NCBI GenBank assembly: GCA_021613335.1
Contig: JAJTWR010000245.1
Span: 1,545,001 to 1,609,000, forward strand
DNA from: Whitmania pigra
Taxonomy: Eukaryota > Annelida > Clitellata > Hirudinida > Haemopidae
Length of the DNA: 64,000 nt
Reading direction: 5' to 3'
Shown here: positions 13,007 through 24,534 of the stretch, piece by piece
Layout: each line of letters begins with the position of its first letter
How positions within the stretch are numbered: position 1 is the stretch's first letter
The notes under the pieces: generated by a model
The model's input: only the letters and a program-made list of their open reading frames with translations
Told to the model about the DNA's origin: nothing
The model's database searches: none
Program-made: the position numbers and the translations under genes

Positions 13007-13603
13007 TCATCCAATGTTAGCAACTTTAAAGAAAAGAGTTTTAATTTAATTTATTTATCTATTAATTGATAAAAATTAAATAATTTTAATTTAATTTATT
13101 TATCTATTAATTGATAAAAATTAAATATTTTAATTTGATTTATTTATCTATTAATTGATAAGAATTAAATAATTTTAATTTGATTTATTTATCTATTAAT
13201 TGATAAGAATTAAATCTGAAACTGATTCAAAACCTACGGCATTTGTCTCTTATGCAGGTTTGAAGCAAAAAAGTGCAATCACTTGACTGAAGAATTGTTG
13301 ATGTGTAGAAATATTGAATTTAAACATAAAAACGAAATATGCACCCATTATTATTCAACAACTCTCGTAAAAGAAAACCTCAAAATTCATTAGTCAACAT
13401 TTCGAAACATTTTAAACTTCAGATTGAAACTTACCGTTTTGCAAGCTTTTTGTACCATTTCAACCTCTGAAATCATTGTGATAAATTTTGTAAATTTACG
13501 AATTCAGATGTAATTAATAATGAAAACAATTGCTAAATTACCAACCCACGAAAATGAAGAACATGGCAATCACAAGAAGGAGGAAGAAGGAAATGCTGTT
13601 CAT
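13007..13603 (-). CDS. Class A secreted cysteine-rich peptide gene, intact (four exons)
   Basis: Exons on the minus strand are 13546-13603, 13435-13466, 13238-13286 and 13007-13023, giving a 51-residue precursor. Exon 1 encodes a hydrophobic signal peptide (M-N-S-I-S-F-F-L-L-L) with donor GTTGGT. The frame stays open only if that donor is used, not the GTAATT four bases later. Exon 2 ends with Cys plus two residues and exon 3 supplies three cysteines, giving C-X5-C-X6-C-X4-C. Exon 4 ends Ile-Gly-stop, so amidation is possible. Intron phases are 1, 0, 1. A TATA box at 13639 and an AATAAA at 12900-12905 (reverse strand) frame the gene. Intron 3 holds a 45-base tandem repeat. Splice sites are read by eye and by consistency across copies. 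Confidence 0.8.
13039..13215. repeat. 45-base AT-rich minisatellite, four copies, in intron 3
   Basis: The string TATCTATTAATTGATA recurs at 13056, 13101, 13145 and 13190, a period of 44-45 bases, with small differences between copies. It lies in the intron between exons 3 and 4 of the gene ending at 13007. Confidence 0.9.
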
Positions 13604-13638
13604 CTTTGCAGGTGCTGTGTAACACTATAACTGAAATG

Positions 13639-13646
13639 TATTTATA
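13639..13646 (-). promoter_or_regulatory. TATA box of the 13.0 kb peptide gene
   Basis: TATAAATA on the minus strand, its inner edge 36 bases from the ATG at 13603. This is the same distance as in at least six other family members, and implies a leader of only about 10-15 bases. Confidence 0.65.
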
Positions 13647-13892
13647 AGCAACATTAAAAGCAATTAAACACCGTCCATCGTTCAAAACATGTCTATAAAG
13701 TCAACAATGCAATAAAACATGCATCAGCATCTTGGATATACACGGATGGTCTTGAAATTTTGACATTTGCAGTTTGTTAACGTTTTTTTTTTAAATCTAT
13801 CAGTCATTACTTGCGGCCTAGTTCATATTCTGGACCACGATGTCATTTGGGGAGAGGTCAAGACAAGTCGATATTGAGTCAAAACAGCATTT

Positions 13893-14239
<347 letters not shown>

Positions 14240-14240
<1 letters not shown>

Positions 14241-15105
14241 AATACTAGTACCATTTCAATTAAATTATAAACGATTCAAAATCCATTTAGTAATAGTTTG
14301 GGATGGTAACGTGGCAACAATATTAGCAACATATTTAAGCAAGAGGAGATCAAATTTATGGAGCAGATGTTGAGGATGCTGATGAAAAAAAAAACAGAGT
14401 CTACTATGCATAACCGATCCACACACGTCATAGATTTTATAAAGAATATTAATTCAGATAATTTAAAGCAATTCTTATTTATATACAATGACAAAGAATA
14501 TCTATAACGAATTTGTATGTCACTGTTATTTTTCTAAAATTAATTAAGTAGTAGCGTTGAACATTTTGCATTTGGAAATATTGGAAATATTACCACGTCC
14601 GATGACATACTAATCATTTTGCAGTTGATCTTCGCTCTCGAATCATGGAGACTTTGTGGCTTATTGAATAAAGGCTATCTCTCTTAAGATGATAAGTTCA
14701 AGATTTTGACTATGTCTTTACCATTACCTCTGTTCCATCATTATCATTATCATCATGGAACAACACCAAATATTCGTTTCAAATTTGAAGTCATCATACA
14801 TATTTAATTAAGTATTCGGTATCATCGATCGTTGTTTTAGAAAATGAAGTCACTAAAGTGATTCAATTAAGACATTTTTCGTATATATTTATTTCCTTAT
14901 TAACGAAACTGTTTATCGTTAACCAGCGCCTCCTTTGTCATTGATGCTTTGTCATTAAAATGCAGCTTGTAAAATGGCAGATATACAGCAGGTTTTTTTA
15001 TGAATTCAAGATTTTCTGAATATTAAAAAAAAAAAAAATAAACAATTGTTTATGAATTTTTAAAATTTTCAAGTTTCATATCTTGAACTGAATTCCCTTT
15101 CAAAA
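14240..15105. other. Gene-free AT-rich spacer
   Basis: I recognise no exons. Short resemblance to downstream flanks of family genes begins near 14870 (ATTTATTTCC, the family polyadenylation context), which fits the 3' flank of the relic at 15.1 kb. Confidence 0.45.
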
Positions 15106-15107
15106 TA

Positions 15108-15699
15108 CAAACTTTTGACAGCAATTTGGACCAGGGCAGTAAGGAAAGATTTGCCACAAGAAATTGTAAAGTTGTATTATTCAAACAATTTCTTTTTAAA
15201 CAATTTAATCAAAATATTCATTTATTATTATATTCATTAATAAATGAATCATTTATAATTTGAAATATTGTGGCCGCATTTTTGGAAATCGAACTCTGGC
15301 TTTATCCAAACATCCAAACATCGATAGAATTCAATCTGACGCTTTTGGAAAACTTACCGCATTTCTCCAACAGTGGTCTTCAAAAAACCACAATCACTAT
15401 TTTGAACAAATGTTAGAAAATTTTTGTAAATGTCTAATTATGAATTTAGAGACCATCATCATTCAACAGTTCGACATCATTTTTGAAAACAAATAACTGA
15501 TCAACATCGTTGCAACATTACAATTTTCACATTGAAACATACCGACAGGCAAGCTTGGACTTCAACATCTGAATAACATCATTGCATTAGAAAATGACAA
15601 ATATTTTCTAAAATATAACCTGAAACTTATAACAAATTACCAACCCACGATGAAGAACATGGCAATCACAAGGAGGATGAAGAAGGAGAAGATGGTCAT
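15108..15699 (-). pseudogene. Class A peptide gene relic with lost splice site and cysteines
   Basis: Exon 1 (15645-15699, one codon shorter than usual) and exon 2 (15543-15568, with its Cys codon) are still open. Exon 3 (about 15356-15403) has lost its acceptor, AG having become AA. Only the first of its three cysteine codons remains. The exon 4 remnant near 15110-15150 lacks the GGATGA stop block. The leader also has a new upstream ATG (GCATGT in place of GCAGGT) opening a four-codon frame that overlaps the start. A TATA-like TATAAATA is still present, so the locus may be transcribed but cannot make the family peptide. Confidence 0.8.
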
Positions 15700-15829
15700 C
15701 TTTGCATGTGCTCTGTAACGCCTCAAATGAGTTGTATTTATATGCAATATGACTTAAATGAAAATCAATGATGCAAGAAAACACATGCAGGTTCACATTG
15801 CATTGTAAAAGATAAATTATTTGCAGCTA

Positions 15830-17500
15830 ACTTTATCTAAAAGTTGATTGGACAGATGTGGACTAATTTCTGAAATTTGTCGAAAAAAATGATAAGATGG
15901 ATGGAACGAACAGAAAGAAAATGAAGTTGTGCCTTAAAATGGCTAGAATAAGCAGTAGGATATGAATTACGCACCATAAATATCTAGTAATCTATAATTG
16001 TTGCTGTTAATGTGGTTAAATAAGCGTTGTTTCAGCTATAAAATGTATAAAAGGCTTACGAGAATTTAAGTATCAAACATGAAATTTAACTTCGCTGATT
16101 AATATATAATACTTCGTTGTTTGCATGAAAGGTTCCCAAATGACCTGACAATGAGAACTGACTGCTCAAGCTAATATTTTTATAAATATTCAAGATGGCA
16201 AAATTTAAATGCTTGGCAATTTATTTGTTGGGGGTAAATTGGAGTTAGGTCAGTTTTGTTTTATTATGAATATTAATATCGGTTTTTTTTCTTAATAATA
16301 TTTAAAAATAAAATACTGAATATTTTATTAAATAAAAATGCATAAATATTCAAAATGCATTGATGTCAGCTACAAACAGATTAATTATTTCCACTCGAGT
16401 GCTCCAGAGCCGTAGAGCGTGACCCTATTATTGATGTTGTTGAAATTTATAATTATTTTCATGCAATAACAAAATGCATATGTTTTAGTGTTGCAATTAT
16501 TCTTAAAATAATTATTTAAGGCATTTATTGAACTTGTTGAATGTAACTGAATTGTAAGAATCAAATGGATTTAACTATTATAAATTTAGATCAGTTGTTA
16601 CTTTACAAATTTATATTATATGTTTTTAACTCGACGGATATTCACTGTGATTTCCTCGACATCAGCAAAATTTACTATTCGTACACCACACACATCTTGC
16701 TAAGCAGTACAAAATAAAAGAAAAAAAGTTTAATGAAATTATATAACATTTTAAAACTATATTAAATTAAAATATTTAAACTATTTAAAATGCATCAAAT
16801 CTCAACCTAAAATAAATTAATTATTTCCACTCGAGTACTCAGAGTGCCATCATGACCATGGAGTGTGACCTAGTTATTAGTTGTTGATTTTTTAAAAATT
16901 GTTGACTGATAAAATTAACATTGCCTAAAATTCCTTTTTAAATGAATTAAATTAAAAAAAATGACATGAATTTATATTCACATTATTCGTATAAAATTTT
17001 TTATCATTTTTATTAAAGTTCAGTATAATAGAGCGAGAGGGAATTTTTTTGGAACCATTGCTGAGGAAAAGAAGAAGTATCATGTTACAATGTGCAATTT
17101 GAATGTGAAAGTATTATACTTTTAAAACTTAATTGACAATATTTTAGGCTGCACATCATTGCTTCTAACGGGTTCTAACGGTTATTGATTTTGAACAATA
17201 GATGTTAAAAGCAAGTGTCGATATTCCTTACACATTCTTGTCTGGAGTTCTTGTGACTAGTTTTTTTCAGGAAGTAACCACGAAAAGCATGAGAACTGAG
17301 ATAAGAATTTAATAAATTAATAACAACGAAAACGAGTCGACACAATTGACTTATTTATAGTTTAAATAAAAGTGTTATACCATGGAACAGCGCGGAAACG
17401 TTTCATCAAATCATCTCTAACATTTCATGAATCTAATAACGTCCAAATGTTTGTTATAATCCTGCATTTTTATGGAGGATAAATTTAACAGTTTGAACAT
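15830..17500. repeat. Intergenic segment with copies of a dispersed block (TTATTTCCACTCGAG...)
   Basis: No gene is seen. A block beginning AATTATTTCCACTCGAGTGCTC occurs at 16384 and 16823 and recurs near 21323, 26918, 36447 and 59517. It appears to be a component of the duplicated intergenic units or an old repeat. Confidence 0.5.
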
Positions 17501-17705
17501 TTTTCAGGCAAGTTTTATTTCCAAAGCAAGCCTTGTTTGTAATAAAAAATACAATTATAACTGTAATAGATAAATTTCTATATCAATTGAAAACATTCTG
17601 TCAACTTAATCAATTGTCTACGAATTGTCAAACTTTCGAACTTCATCTCTTGAACTCAGTTCCGTTTCAAAACCCAAACTTTTGACCGTAATTTGAACCC
17701 CGGCT

Positions 17706-18135
17706 TCATCCAAGGACGAAAACTGAAAAGACAAGTAAATATTTAATTTGTTTAGCTTTTGAATGATAGAAATCATTCTGAGACTTGTTAAAAACTTACA
17801 GCAATTGTCCTTTCTGCATTCATGAAGAAAAGGACAATCACTATTCTGAAAAAAATGTTGAAACTATAAAATATTTAATTTAAATTCATATTAAAATACA
17901 TTAGGCAAGCATCATTCAATAAATCCCATGATAAACCCCAAACAGCAATATTACAAACTTAACATTAAAACATACCGATGTGCAAGCCTGAACTTCAACA
18001 TCTGAATAATGTCATTAAGATTAATATTGCAAATTAATCCAAAAATATGACCTAAAAACATTTGCCGAATTACCCACCCACGAAAAGGAAAAACATGGCA
18101 ATCATAAGGAGGAGGAAGAAGGAGAAGATGTTCAT
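17706..18135 (-). CDS. Class A secreted cysteine-rich peptide gene, intact
   Basis: Exons are 18078-18135 (signal peptide M-N-I-F-S-F-F-L), 17976-18001, 17800-17845 and 17706-17722, giving 48 residues. The spacing is C-X5-C-X5-C-X4-C and the last codons are Leu-Gly-stop. The donor of intron 1 is GTGGGT rather than the usual GTTGGT. Exon 3 carries Asp just before its first cysteine, as in most members. The TATA box seen in relatives is degenerate here (TTAAATTC), so expression may be weaker. The E-box composite lies about 115 bases upstream (near 18247). A family-type AATAAA is at 17514-17519, 187 bases past the stop. Confidence 0.8.
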
Positions 18136-18621
18136 CTTTGCAGGTTCTGTTTTAATGAGTTGAATTTAACGGCAGTATTTCCGTTCAAAACACGTACTTA
18201 AAATCAATAATGCAATAAAACATTTATTGTTCAAAACACATTGAAAACCATAAATAATTTGCAGCTGAAGCAATTTGTGAATGTTGCCGTCACAGGTTAT
18301 GATGGCTGGAATGAAGAGAAAGGATGAGCCACGACTATCAATTAAAAAGGTTGCCATAATAAATGGGATACGAACCATGAACTTTTTCTATAAATTGAGT
18401 CATTAAGAACATTTTTGTAGATATGTTTTATTTCCAAAGTTTTAATCAAAATACTTTATAAATAAAATATAATTTCATCAAAAATTGATACATTTTTGCA
18501 ACAATTTAAGACTTTCTGATTTCTCTTATAAATAATCATTTGATTACGAATATCTGAAATTTTCAAGTTTCATTTTATGAACTGAGTTTCGCTAAGAAAT
18601 TCAAATTTCTGACAGGAGGTT

Positions 18622-19000
18622 TCATCCAATAAAAACTGTAAACATCATAAATATCATATTTAAATAGTTTAACTTTTAATTAAGTGATAATTCGGAACTG
18701 TTTATAAACTTACTGCATTTACCAACCACAATCACTAGACTGAAAAAAAGTTGTCGTAAATGTCTAACTTAAACTTAAAATATTAATTGCTAATAAATTA
18801 ATATCATTCAACAATTTCTATTATAACTTACAACTCGGCAAGCCGCAGCCTCAACTTCAACATCTGAATAAAATCATTGTGATGAAGTTAGGAAATTAAA
18901 CAATTCATAAAAATATTTGATAATAATTGTCAAATTATCAACCTGTGAAGATGAAGAACATGGCAACAACAAGGAGGAGGAAGAAGGAGACGATGTTCAT
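18622..19000 (-). pseudogene. Class A peptide gene with a deletion in exon 3
   Basis: Exon 1 (18943-19000), exon 2 (18832-18863, with its Cys) and exon 4 (18622-18635, ending Gly-stop) are preserved with good splice signals and a TATA box at 19048. Exon 3 (18714-18739) is 26 bases instead of 46. The 20-base loss shifts the frame and gives a stop seven codons in, leaving two of four cysteines. A truncated product could still be secreted, but the four-cysteine fold cannot form. Confidence 0.8.
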
Positions 19001-19496
19001 CTTTGCAGGTATCGTTTTAACGATACCTGTTTGCTTGAGATAGTCTGTATTTATAAACATTAGGCGGTAACTAATAATAATAATAGTAATAATACAATAA
19101 TAATTTTTAATTGAAACATTCATCAAAACGTTCAAAGGACATAAAAAAAATCAACTCGTATTTTTGATACTAAAACATTCTAAAGTCTATTTCATAAACA
19201 ACATCATCAATTACCAGCTATCTTTTTCCAGCCCCAAGTTTTAGTCGACAGATGTTGATTAATTTACGAAAGCTGCATTTAAAACTTAAGATGGATAATA
19301 ATTATGTTGTTTTGTTTTATAAATATTTAATGTACTATATATAATATAAATTGTTGTAAATTCGTTTATTTATTTGTTTAAAAACTTTGAGAAAAAACTT
19401 TGCTAACATTTCTTTGTACATCTCAGCAATCCAGATTAATTAAACTATTGAATACGTAATATAAATTTAATGAATAAAAAAGATCTTAATGGGTGA

Positions 19497-19650
19497 ATTT
19501 TTTTTTGGTTTATGAATTTATTATTAACAAACAAGCCATTATATACACAGAAAAAACAAAAAGCGAAAGCAAATAAATTCAAATAAACCCAAAGAGCCAG
19601 CCTTAAGGAAACGCACGCTTCCGCTGTCGGACTTACCCTGAAAGTAGTTG
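19497..19650 (-). mobile_element. 3' end of a jockey-like LINE
   Basis: Matches the 3' untranslated end of the LINE at 32.7-35.9 kb (shared AAGGAAACGC and CTTCCGCT strings) and ends in an A-run (T-run on the + strand at about 19498-19506). It is a severely 5'-truncated insertion. Confidence 0.65.
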
Positions 19651-19864
19651 TATACAAAATTGCTGACTGATAACAATTGACGACATTATAGTTTACATAA
19701 ATTTATTGCAATAGGAACAAAGCGGAAACATTTCTTGAAATAATCCCATACATCCATCCATCTTGGCATATTTTTATTTAACCGATTTTTTGAATAACCT
19801 CATGCATCCGGATAGGTTGTTAAGTTACTTCTTAATCGATCCACCATTTTTATAGAGCCCTTAC

Positions 19865-19965
19865 CAGAGGAGGCTCCCTGGCGGTGCGAGCTGGGTTGCG
19901 AACACACCCCGTAACGACTGTTGCTAGAACCGCCGATGCTAGGAACCCTCTTTCAGCAACCCAAT
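19865..19965 (-). mobile_element. Diverged tRNA-derived SINE remnant
   Basis: Shares the blocks GCTGGGTTGCGAACAC and GTAACGACTGTTG with the SINE family at 21.0, 27.2 and 59.3 kb in reverse orientation. The 3' half is not recognisable. Confidence 0.55.
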
Positions 19966-20160
19966 AACGTCGCAATGTTTGGATTTATCTTACATAGTTA
20001 CAGAGAACGAATTAAACAAAGTGACTTGATGCGAACATCTTTCAATTGGGGTTTATTTACGAATCGGCCTGTTTATATTATAATTTCCGATATTTTCAAG
20101 TTTCATTTCTTGAGTTGAGTTCTTTTACGAAATCCAAACTTCTGAATTTGAATGCGAGCC

Positions 20161-20604
20161 TCATCCATTAAAAGCTGTAAATAAAATTTAGTTATTTAGG
20201 CTTTTAAATGATAGAAATCAATTTGAAACAAAACTTACTGCATTTGCGAGCAATGCATTGATGCATTAAACCACACTCAAGACTCTGAAAAATATTGTGA
20301 TGTTGTAAACGTTTAATTTATGCTTAAAATCTGATTATGTATGCATCGTTCAACAATTCTCATGAGAAACCACAATCAAATTAAATTGTCAACATTGTTG
20401 CAACTTATAAAGTTCAAATTGGAACTTACAAATCTACAAGCCTGAGCTGCTTCAACATCTGAACGAAATCATTGATATGAATTTTCTAAATTAACGAATT
20501 GATAAAAAAAATTAAGTCCTTAAATAACTGCCAAATTACCAACCCGCGAAAAGGAAGAACATGGCAATCACAAGGAGAAGGAAGAAGGGGGGGAAGATAT
20601 TCAT
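20161..20604 (-). CDS. Class A secreted cysteine-rich peptide gene, intact
   Basis: Exons are 20544-20604, 20430-20458, 20239-20284 and 20161-20174, giving 49 residues. The signal peptide has two extra prolines (M-N-I-F-P-P-F-F), from a G-run on the + strand that has slipped by whole codons. The spacing is C-X5-C-X5-C-X4-C. The residue before the second cysteine is Glu instead of Asp. Exon 4 is one codon shorter than usual but ends Asn-Gly-stop. A TATA box is at 20644. A likely AATAAA (reverse strand) is at 20052-20057. The gene lies just left of the hAT element and a SINE. Confidence 0.8.
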
Positions 20605-20643
20605 CTTTGCCGGTTAAAGATACTTGTTGCCCAAGTTGAACTG

Positions 20644-20651
20644 TATTTATA
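20644..20651 (-). promoter_or_regulatory. TATA box of the 20.2 kb peptide gene
   Basis: TATAAATA on the minus strand, 40 bases before the ATG at 20604, in the family-conserved position. Confidence 0.6.
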
Positions 20652-20989
20652 AACATCAGGCGACAGTACAATAGTACAATTTATAATATTAATGAACTAA
20701 TATCAGCATAATAAATTAATAGTTTTTAAAACATTCAGCAAGACGTTAAAAGGATGCCCAATGATTTATTTGTGCTTATTGTACAGAGATATTCTTGAAA
20801 TTGGAACATTGGAAAGTCTTTGTTTTGTAAACAACATCATCAATTACAAGCAGCTTGTTTCAACCTCAAATGGTAGTTAGCAGATGTTTATCAATTTACG
20901 AATTGCAGTCAAAACTTAAGGTGGATAGATGGATGGATAATTATTTTATTTGTCTTTTCAAACAAATCGTTTTAAAAGGCTTAAAATAT

Positions 20990-21172
20990 GTAATTATAAT
21001 TGTACTTCATTGTATATGCATAGAGTCCTAGGCGCTTCTTGTAACCATTTATATAGTGCTGCATCCCAAGGGCGCTGGAGGCAGTGCAGGCTGGGTTTCG
21101 AACACGACACATTACGACTGTTGTCATTACCGCCGTATGCAGCAGGCACGTAACCCATTCGGCCAACTTGCA
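20990..21172 (-). mobile_element. tRNA-derived SINE, reverse orientation
   Basis: Reverse complement shows a box A-like TAGCCGAATGG (here GGCCGAATGGG), a box B-like GTTCGAAACCC, a GC-rich middle (CAGCGCCCTTGGGA) and an (AATTAC)n-type tail. These features match the SINEs at 27.2, 47.3 and 54.6 kb. Confidence 0.85.
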
Positions 21173-21337
21173 TGCAAATTCTGTACTTCAAGTTAGTTTC
21201 AAATTAGCAATTGAGAAAAAAGATTAATAAAATAGGATAGCAATATAAAATTGATTTTTATTTATTAAAATTTAAATATTTAAACTATTTAAAATATTGT
21301 AAACTCAACTGGAAACAAAGTAGTTATTTCCACACGA

Positions 21338-21345
21338 ATGCTCAG
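21338..21345. repeat. Target-site duplication, left side of hAT element
   Basis: ATGCTCAG, identical to 22711-22718 on the other side. Eight bases is the length diagnostic of hAT insertion. Confidence 0.92.
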
Positions 21346-22710
21346 CAGTGTTGTGCAGTATCGAATTACATGTAATTCGTTACTGTAATTAATTACATTT
21401 TTTGGTAATTTTTACTTGTAACAATTACAAAAAAAATTTTGTACTCTTACTTGTAACAAATTACTATTTTTGGTCATACTTTTAATTCGTTACCTTTTTG
21501 GCGCAAGAAGTTACAAAGTAACATAAATAACATTTTAAATTAGTTTAATTTATTTTTAAAAAATTTAAATTCTAGATTGTTATTCTTTGGTTCGTTCGAG
21601 AACCTTCCCCTTCCCGATCATCGCTCTTTTGTTATTGTGGTTATCGCCGGTCGTTTTTGTTTTAAATCGGAAATTGTTGATTAGTCATACCGAAGTTTTT
21701 TAATATATAATATTATATACATATAATAATATAAGATTTAATATATCGTAGTATGGATTCATTTGAAGCCATTTTTAGTGTCTTTAGCGAAGCTAAGAGG
21801 AACAAGGATGAAGATAGTCCGTGGCCGTATTTGAACAAAATGTTCAGATTTCAATCAAAGAAAAATCATATAAGTATGCATGCCTACTCTGCCAACAGAA
21901 ACACAAACTACATGTTCAGCATATGAAGGTTCTTCATCTAACTTGAAGAAGCACGTGGAACGCATGCATCCAACAGAAATTAAGGAATATGGTATATCTG
22001 TTGCTAACGATTGTCAAGCTTGATGAGAAACTGGTAGCCAAAATAGCATCTTCTAATGCACCAAAGATGGACGAGCTTTGAGCTCTCGTTCATCTGATGC
22101 TGACAGTATTGAAGACAGTTTCTTCAATTGCACAAGGTCAACTGATATTCTGATGCAGTATCTTCGAGACCGATCAGATGACATGAACATTATTACTGGA
22201 AGCGATACCCTGAAGAAATTATTTATCCAGTTGAACACTCCTCTGCCAGCTAGTGCAGCTGTTGAACGTTTATTCAGCTCTTCTGGTATGACAAAGAACA
22301 GCTGAAGGACCATAATGAGTGACAAACTACATAATGAGGACTTAGTTATGTTAAAAATTAACAAAAATTTGTGATTGTAATGTAATAAATAATAAAAACA
22401 CCAAAAGAATGCATTAGTTCAAATGTTATTACTTAATGACTGTTAGTACTAGCAGTTAATACCAGTAATTGTTTTAACGATAAGAGAAACAATTTCTTTT
22501 AAATAATACGGAATGATGTATGATCACAATAATGGCGGCATCAAAGTTACTTGTAATTTTTACTTAAAAGTAACTTTTAGACGCTGTAACTTTTAACTTT
22601 TACCTGAGTAAATTTTTGAGACAATACTCTTACTTATACTTAAGTAGCTTTTTGAGGTATTACTTTTACTTGTAACTAGTTACCGAAATGAGGTAATTTT
22701 TACAACACTG
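21346..22710 (+). mobile_element. Complete non-autonomous hAT transposon (1365 bp)
   Basis: The element starts CAGTGTTGTGCAGTA and ends TTTTTACAACACTG, giving short terminal inverted repeats (CAGTGTTGT), and it is flanked by a perfect 8-base duplication ATGCTCAG. The subterminal regions are rich in GTAATT/TTACTT repeats, as in many hAT ends. Inside are decayed transposase pieces in forward orientation. The paralogous segment near 26935 lacks the insertion, which confirms the boundaries. Confidence 0.92.
21753..22370 (+). pseudogene. Remnant hAT transposase (BED finger and C-terminal dimerisation region)
   Basis: Near 21753-22000 a broken frame resembles a BED zinc finger (Y-A-C-L-L-C, then L-K-K-H-V-E-R-M-H). 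At 22200-22290 the C-terminal hAT motif L-P-A-S-A-A-V-E-R-L-F-S-S is well kept. The catalytic RNase H-like centre is deleted and frames shift at least twice, so no active transposase is made. Confidence 0.85.
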
Positions 22711-22718
22711 ATGCTCAG
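22711..22718. repeat. Target-site duplication, right side of hAT element
   Basis: ATGCTCAG, identical to 21338-21345. Confidence 0.92.
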
Positions 22719-23201
22719 TATGCTACAATGAAAATGCAGTATGAAATTGCATACAATGATGCTGTTTATTTTTAAAATTATTTTTGATGTTTATTTTGGA
22801 AATGAATTCAATTTACAAAATTAAAAAAATTTGTAAGTGTAAAAAATATTTTGTAATTTATATTATGGTTCAGTGTAACAGAGCAAGGAAAGATGATATT
22901 TGAACATGAACAGGTGTTGAGGTAATGCAGGTGTGTCGTGTTTTCAGAGGGCATGAATTAAACTTGCTAAGTCTGACTGAATTTTAAAATATTTTAAGCT
23001 GCACATCATTTCTGCTAGCCAATTGACTTGTATTAGTTACAAGTTTTTTAATGAGATATCTTGAAAAATTCTTCAAAAACTTTGTAAAGAAAGGGAGATT
23101 TAAGAAGGTTAAGACATCCATAAATTAAACTCAACATGTAACTGAATTGCAAATTAAATGCGCAATATCGTTGCAACATTGTAAACTTCACATTGAAACT
23201 T

Positions 23202-23383
23202 AGCGATTTGCAACCATAACATCCAGCATCTGAACAAAATCATTGATATTAATAATCATAATAATTAATCATTAATATTAATCATTGAAATTAACGAATT
23301 CATTAAAAAATTGATTCGAAAATAATTGCCAAATTAGCAACCCATGATGGCAATCGCAAGAAGGAGGAAGAGATGATGTTCAT
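23202..23383 (-). pseudogene. Peptide gene relic, exons 1-2 only
   Basis: Exon 1 (23342-23383) keeps the conserved leader TGCAAAGATGAACATC but has lost 16 bases of signal-peptide sequence, shifting the frame. Exon 2 (near 23202-23231) is recognisable but its donor GTAAG has become CTAAG. No exon 3 or 4 is visible downstream, and the TATA box is absent. Confidence 0.75.
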
Positions 23384-23784
23384 CTTTGCAGGTGATGTGA
23401 AACGCTCTAATTAAGCTGTACGACTTTGTTATGATGGTAATATGGAATAAAATTAGGCTCTTTAAAAATTAAATTTATTTGGCCCCTGTTTCTTTTATTT
23501 TGAATTATTTTATTATTATTTATTTATTGTTATTATTTTATTATTCATGAAGGAGAACAGAAGGATTGATGAGTAAATGCGAAAATGTTTGAAAACTCCT
23601 ATGCTTTAGGGTTTCAAAAAAATCGTCAAATTAAACTCATTTTGCAAGTATACTTTATTTTCAATGTAGTTGAGTAACAGCACAACATGTTTTAATTATA
23701 AAAATATATTGCATGAATTTGGTCAAATTTTCATTTTTTTCCACCGAGTTCAGCATCGTAATTCAAATTTCCAATGCCAATATT

Positions 23785-24534
23785 TGAACCCAGGCTTTTA
23801 ATACCTGATGCAACGGCCAAGTGTGCACTCCTCTGATCTCAGACATTCTCTAGACTGAGGAAATATAAAAATGTTGAAATGTAATGTAAATTTTTTATTT
23901 CAAATTATCAATATTAAACATTAATAACTCAATAGTTCACACGAGAAACCACAAATGAATAAGTAACATTGTTGAAAAAATAATTTAGAATTTTAACTTA
24001 CCGATCGATATGCCTGAGCTTCCATTTGATTTTCAGAAAAACATTATTTGTATCATTTTAGTGCTTATAAGATGTGAGGGCAATTTTTGTAGCGCTCAAT
24101 AGCCGCAATCGAAAATAGAAGAAATCAGGAAGTCATGAGCATAAATAATGGTTAAGTCATTCCAAATCATAGAAAAATAAGAAAGTAAAAAAAATATAAA
24201 ATTTTTAAATTTTAGTAACTAAACTCTTTTAGTTAAATTTTTTAGTTACTAAGTAAAAAAAAATAGGTAAACTATCATTTTAACTAAACTTTTTTGATTT
24301 AGTTAAACTTTTCTTGTAACTAAAAAAAAATAGTTAAACTATTAGTTAGTAATTTTTTAGTTAACTTTTGCCCACCACTACACATTACAACTGTTTCCAT
24401 TACTACAACATGTAGGAACGATTCATATCTGCCGTTGCGATGGAATGTGAAAATCGAAAACTTTAGAGAATGTTAAAGCATTTAGCAAATTACCAACCTA
24501 TGAAAAGGAAGAACATGGCAATCACAAGAAGGAG
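23785..24534 (-). pseudogene. Class C-like peptide gene relic
   Basis: Only the 3' half of exon 1 survives (about 24498-24534); the 5' half is replaced by unrelated sequence. Exon 2 (near 24002-24035) has Tyr in place of its cysteine and no AG acceptor. Exon 3 (about 23810-23869) keeps three cysteine codons but runs straight into exon 4-like sequence, so intron 3 is missing. A SINE scar near 24380 in intron 1 ties it to class C. Confidence 0.7.

Noticed and set aside
15260..15496. 78-codon plus-strand frame
   Set aside because: It lies antisense across exon 3 of a broken peptide gene and has no independent support.
21153..21191. Small cysteine-containing frames over the SINEs (also 47277-47462, 54633-54818, 59236-59418)
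   Set aside because: They recur in every SINE copy because the element contains them; no splice context or selection is visible.
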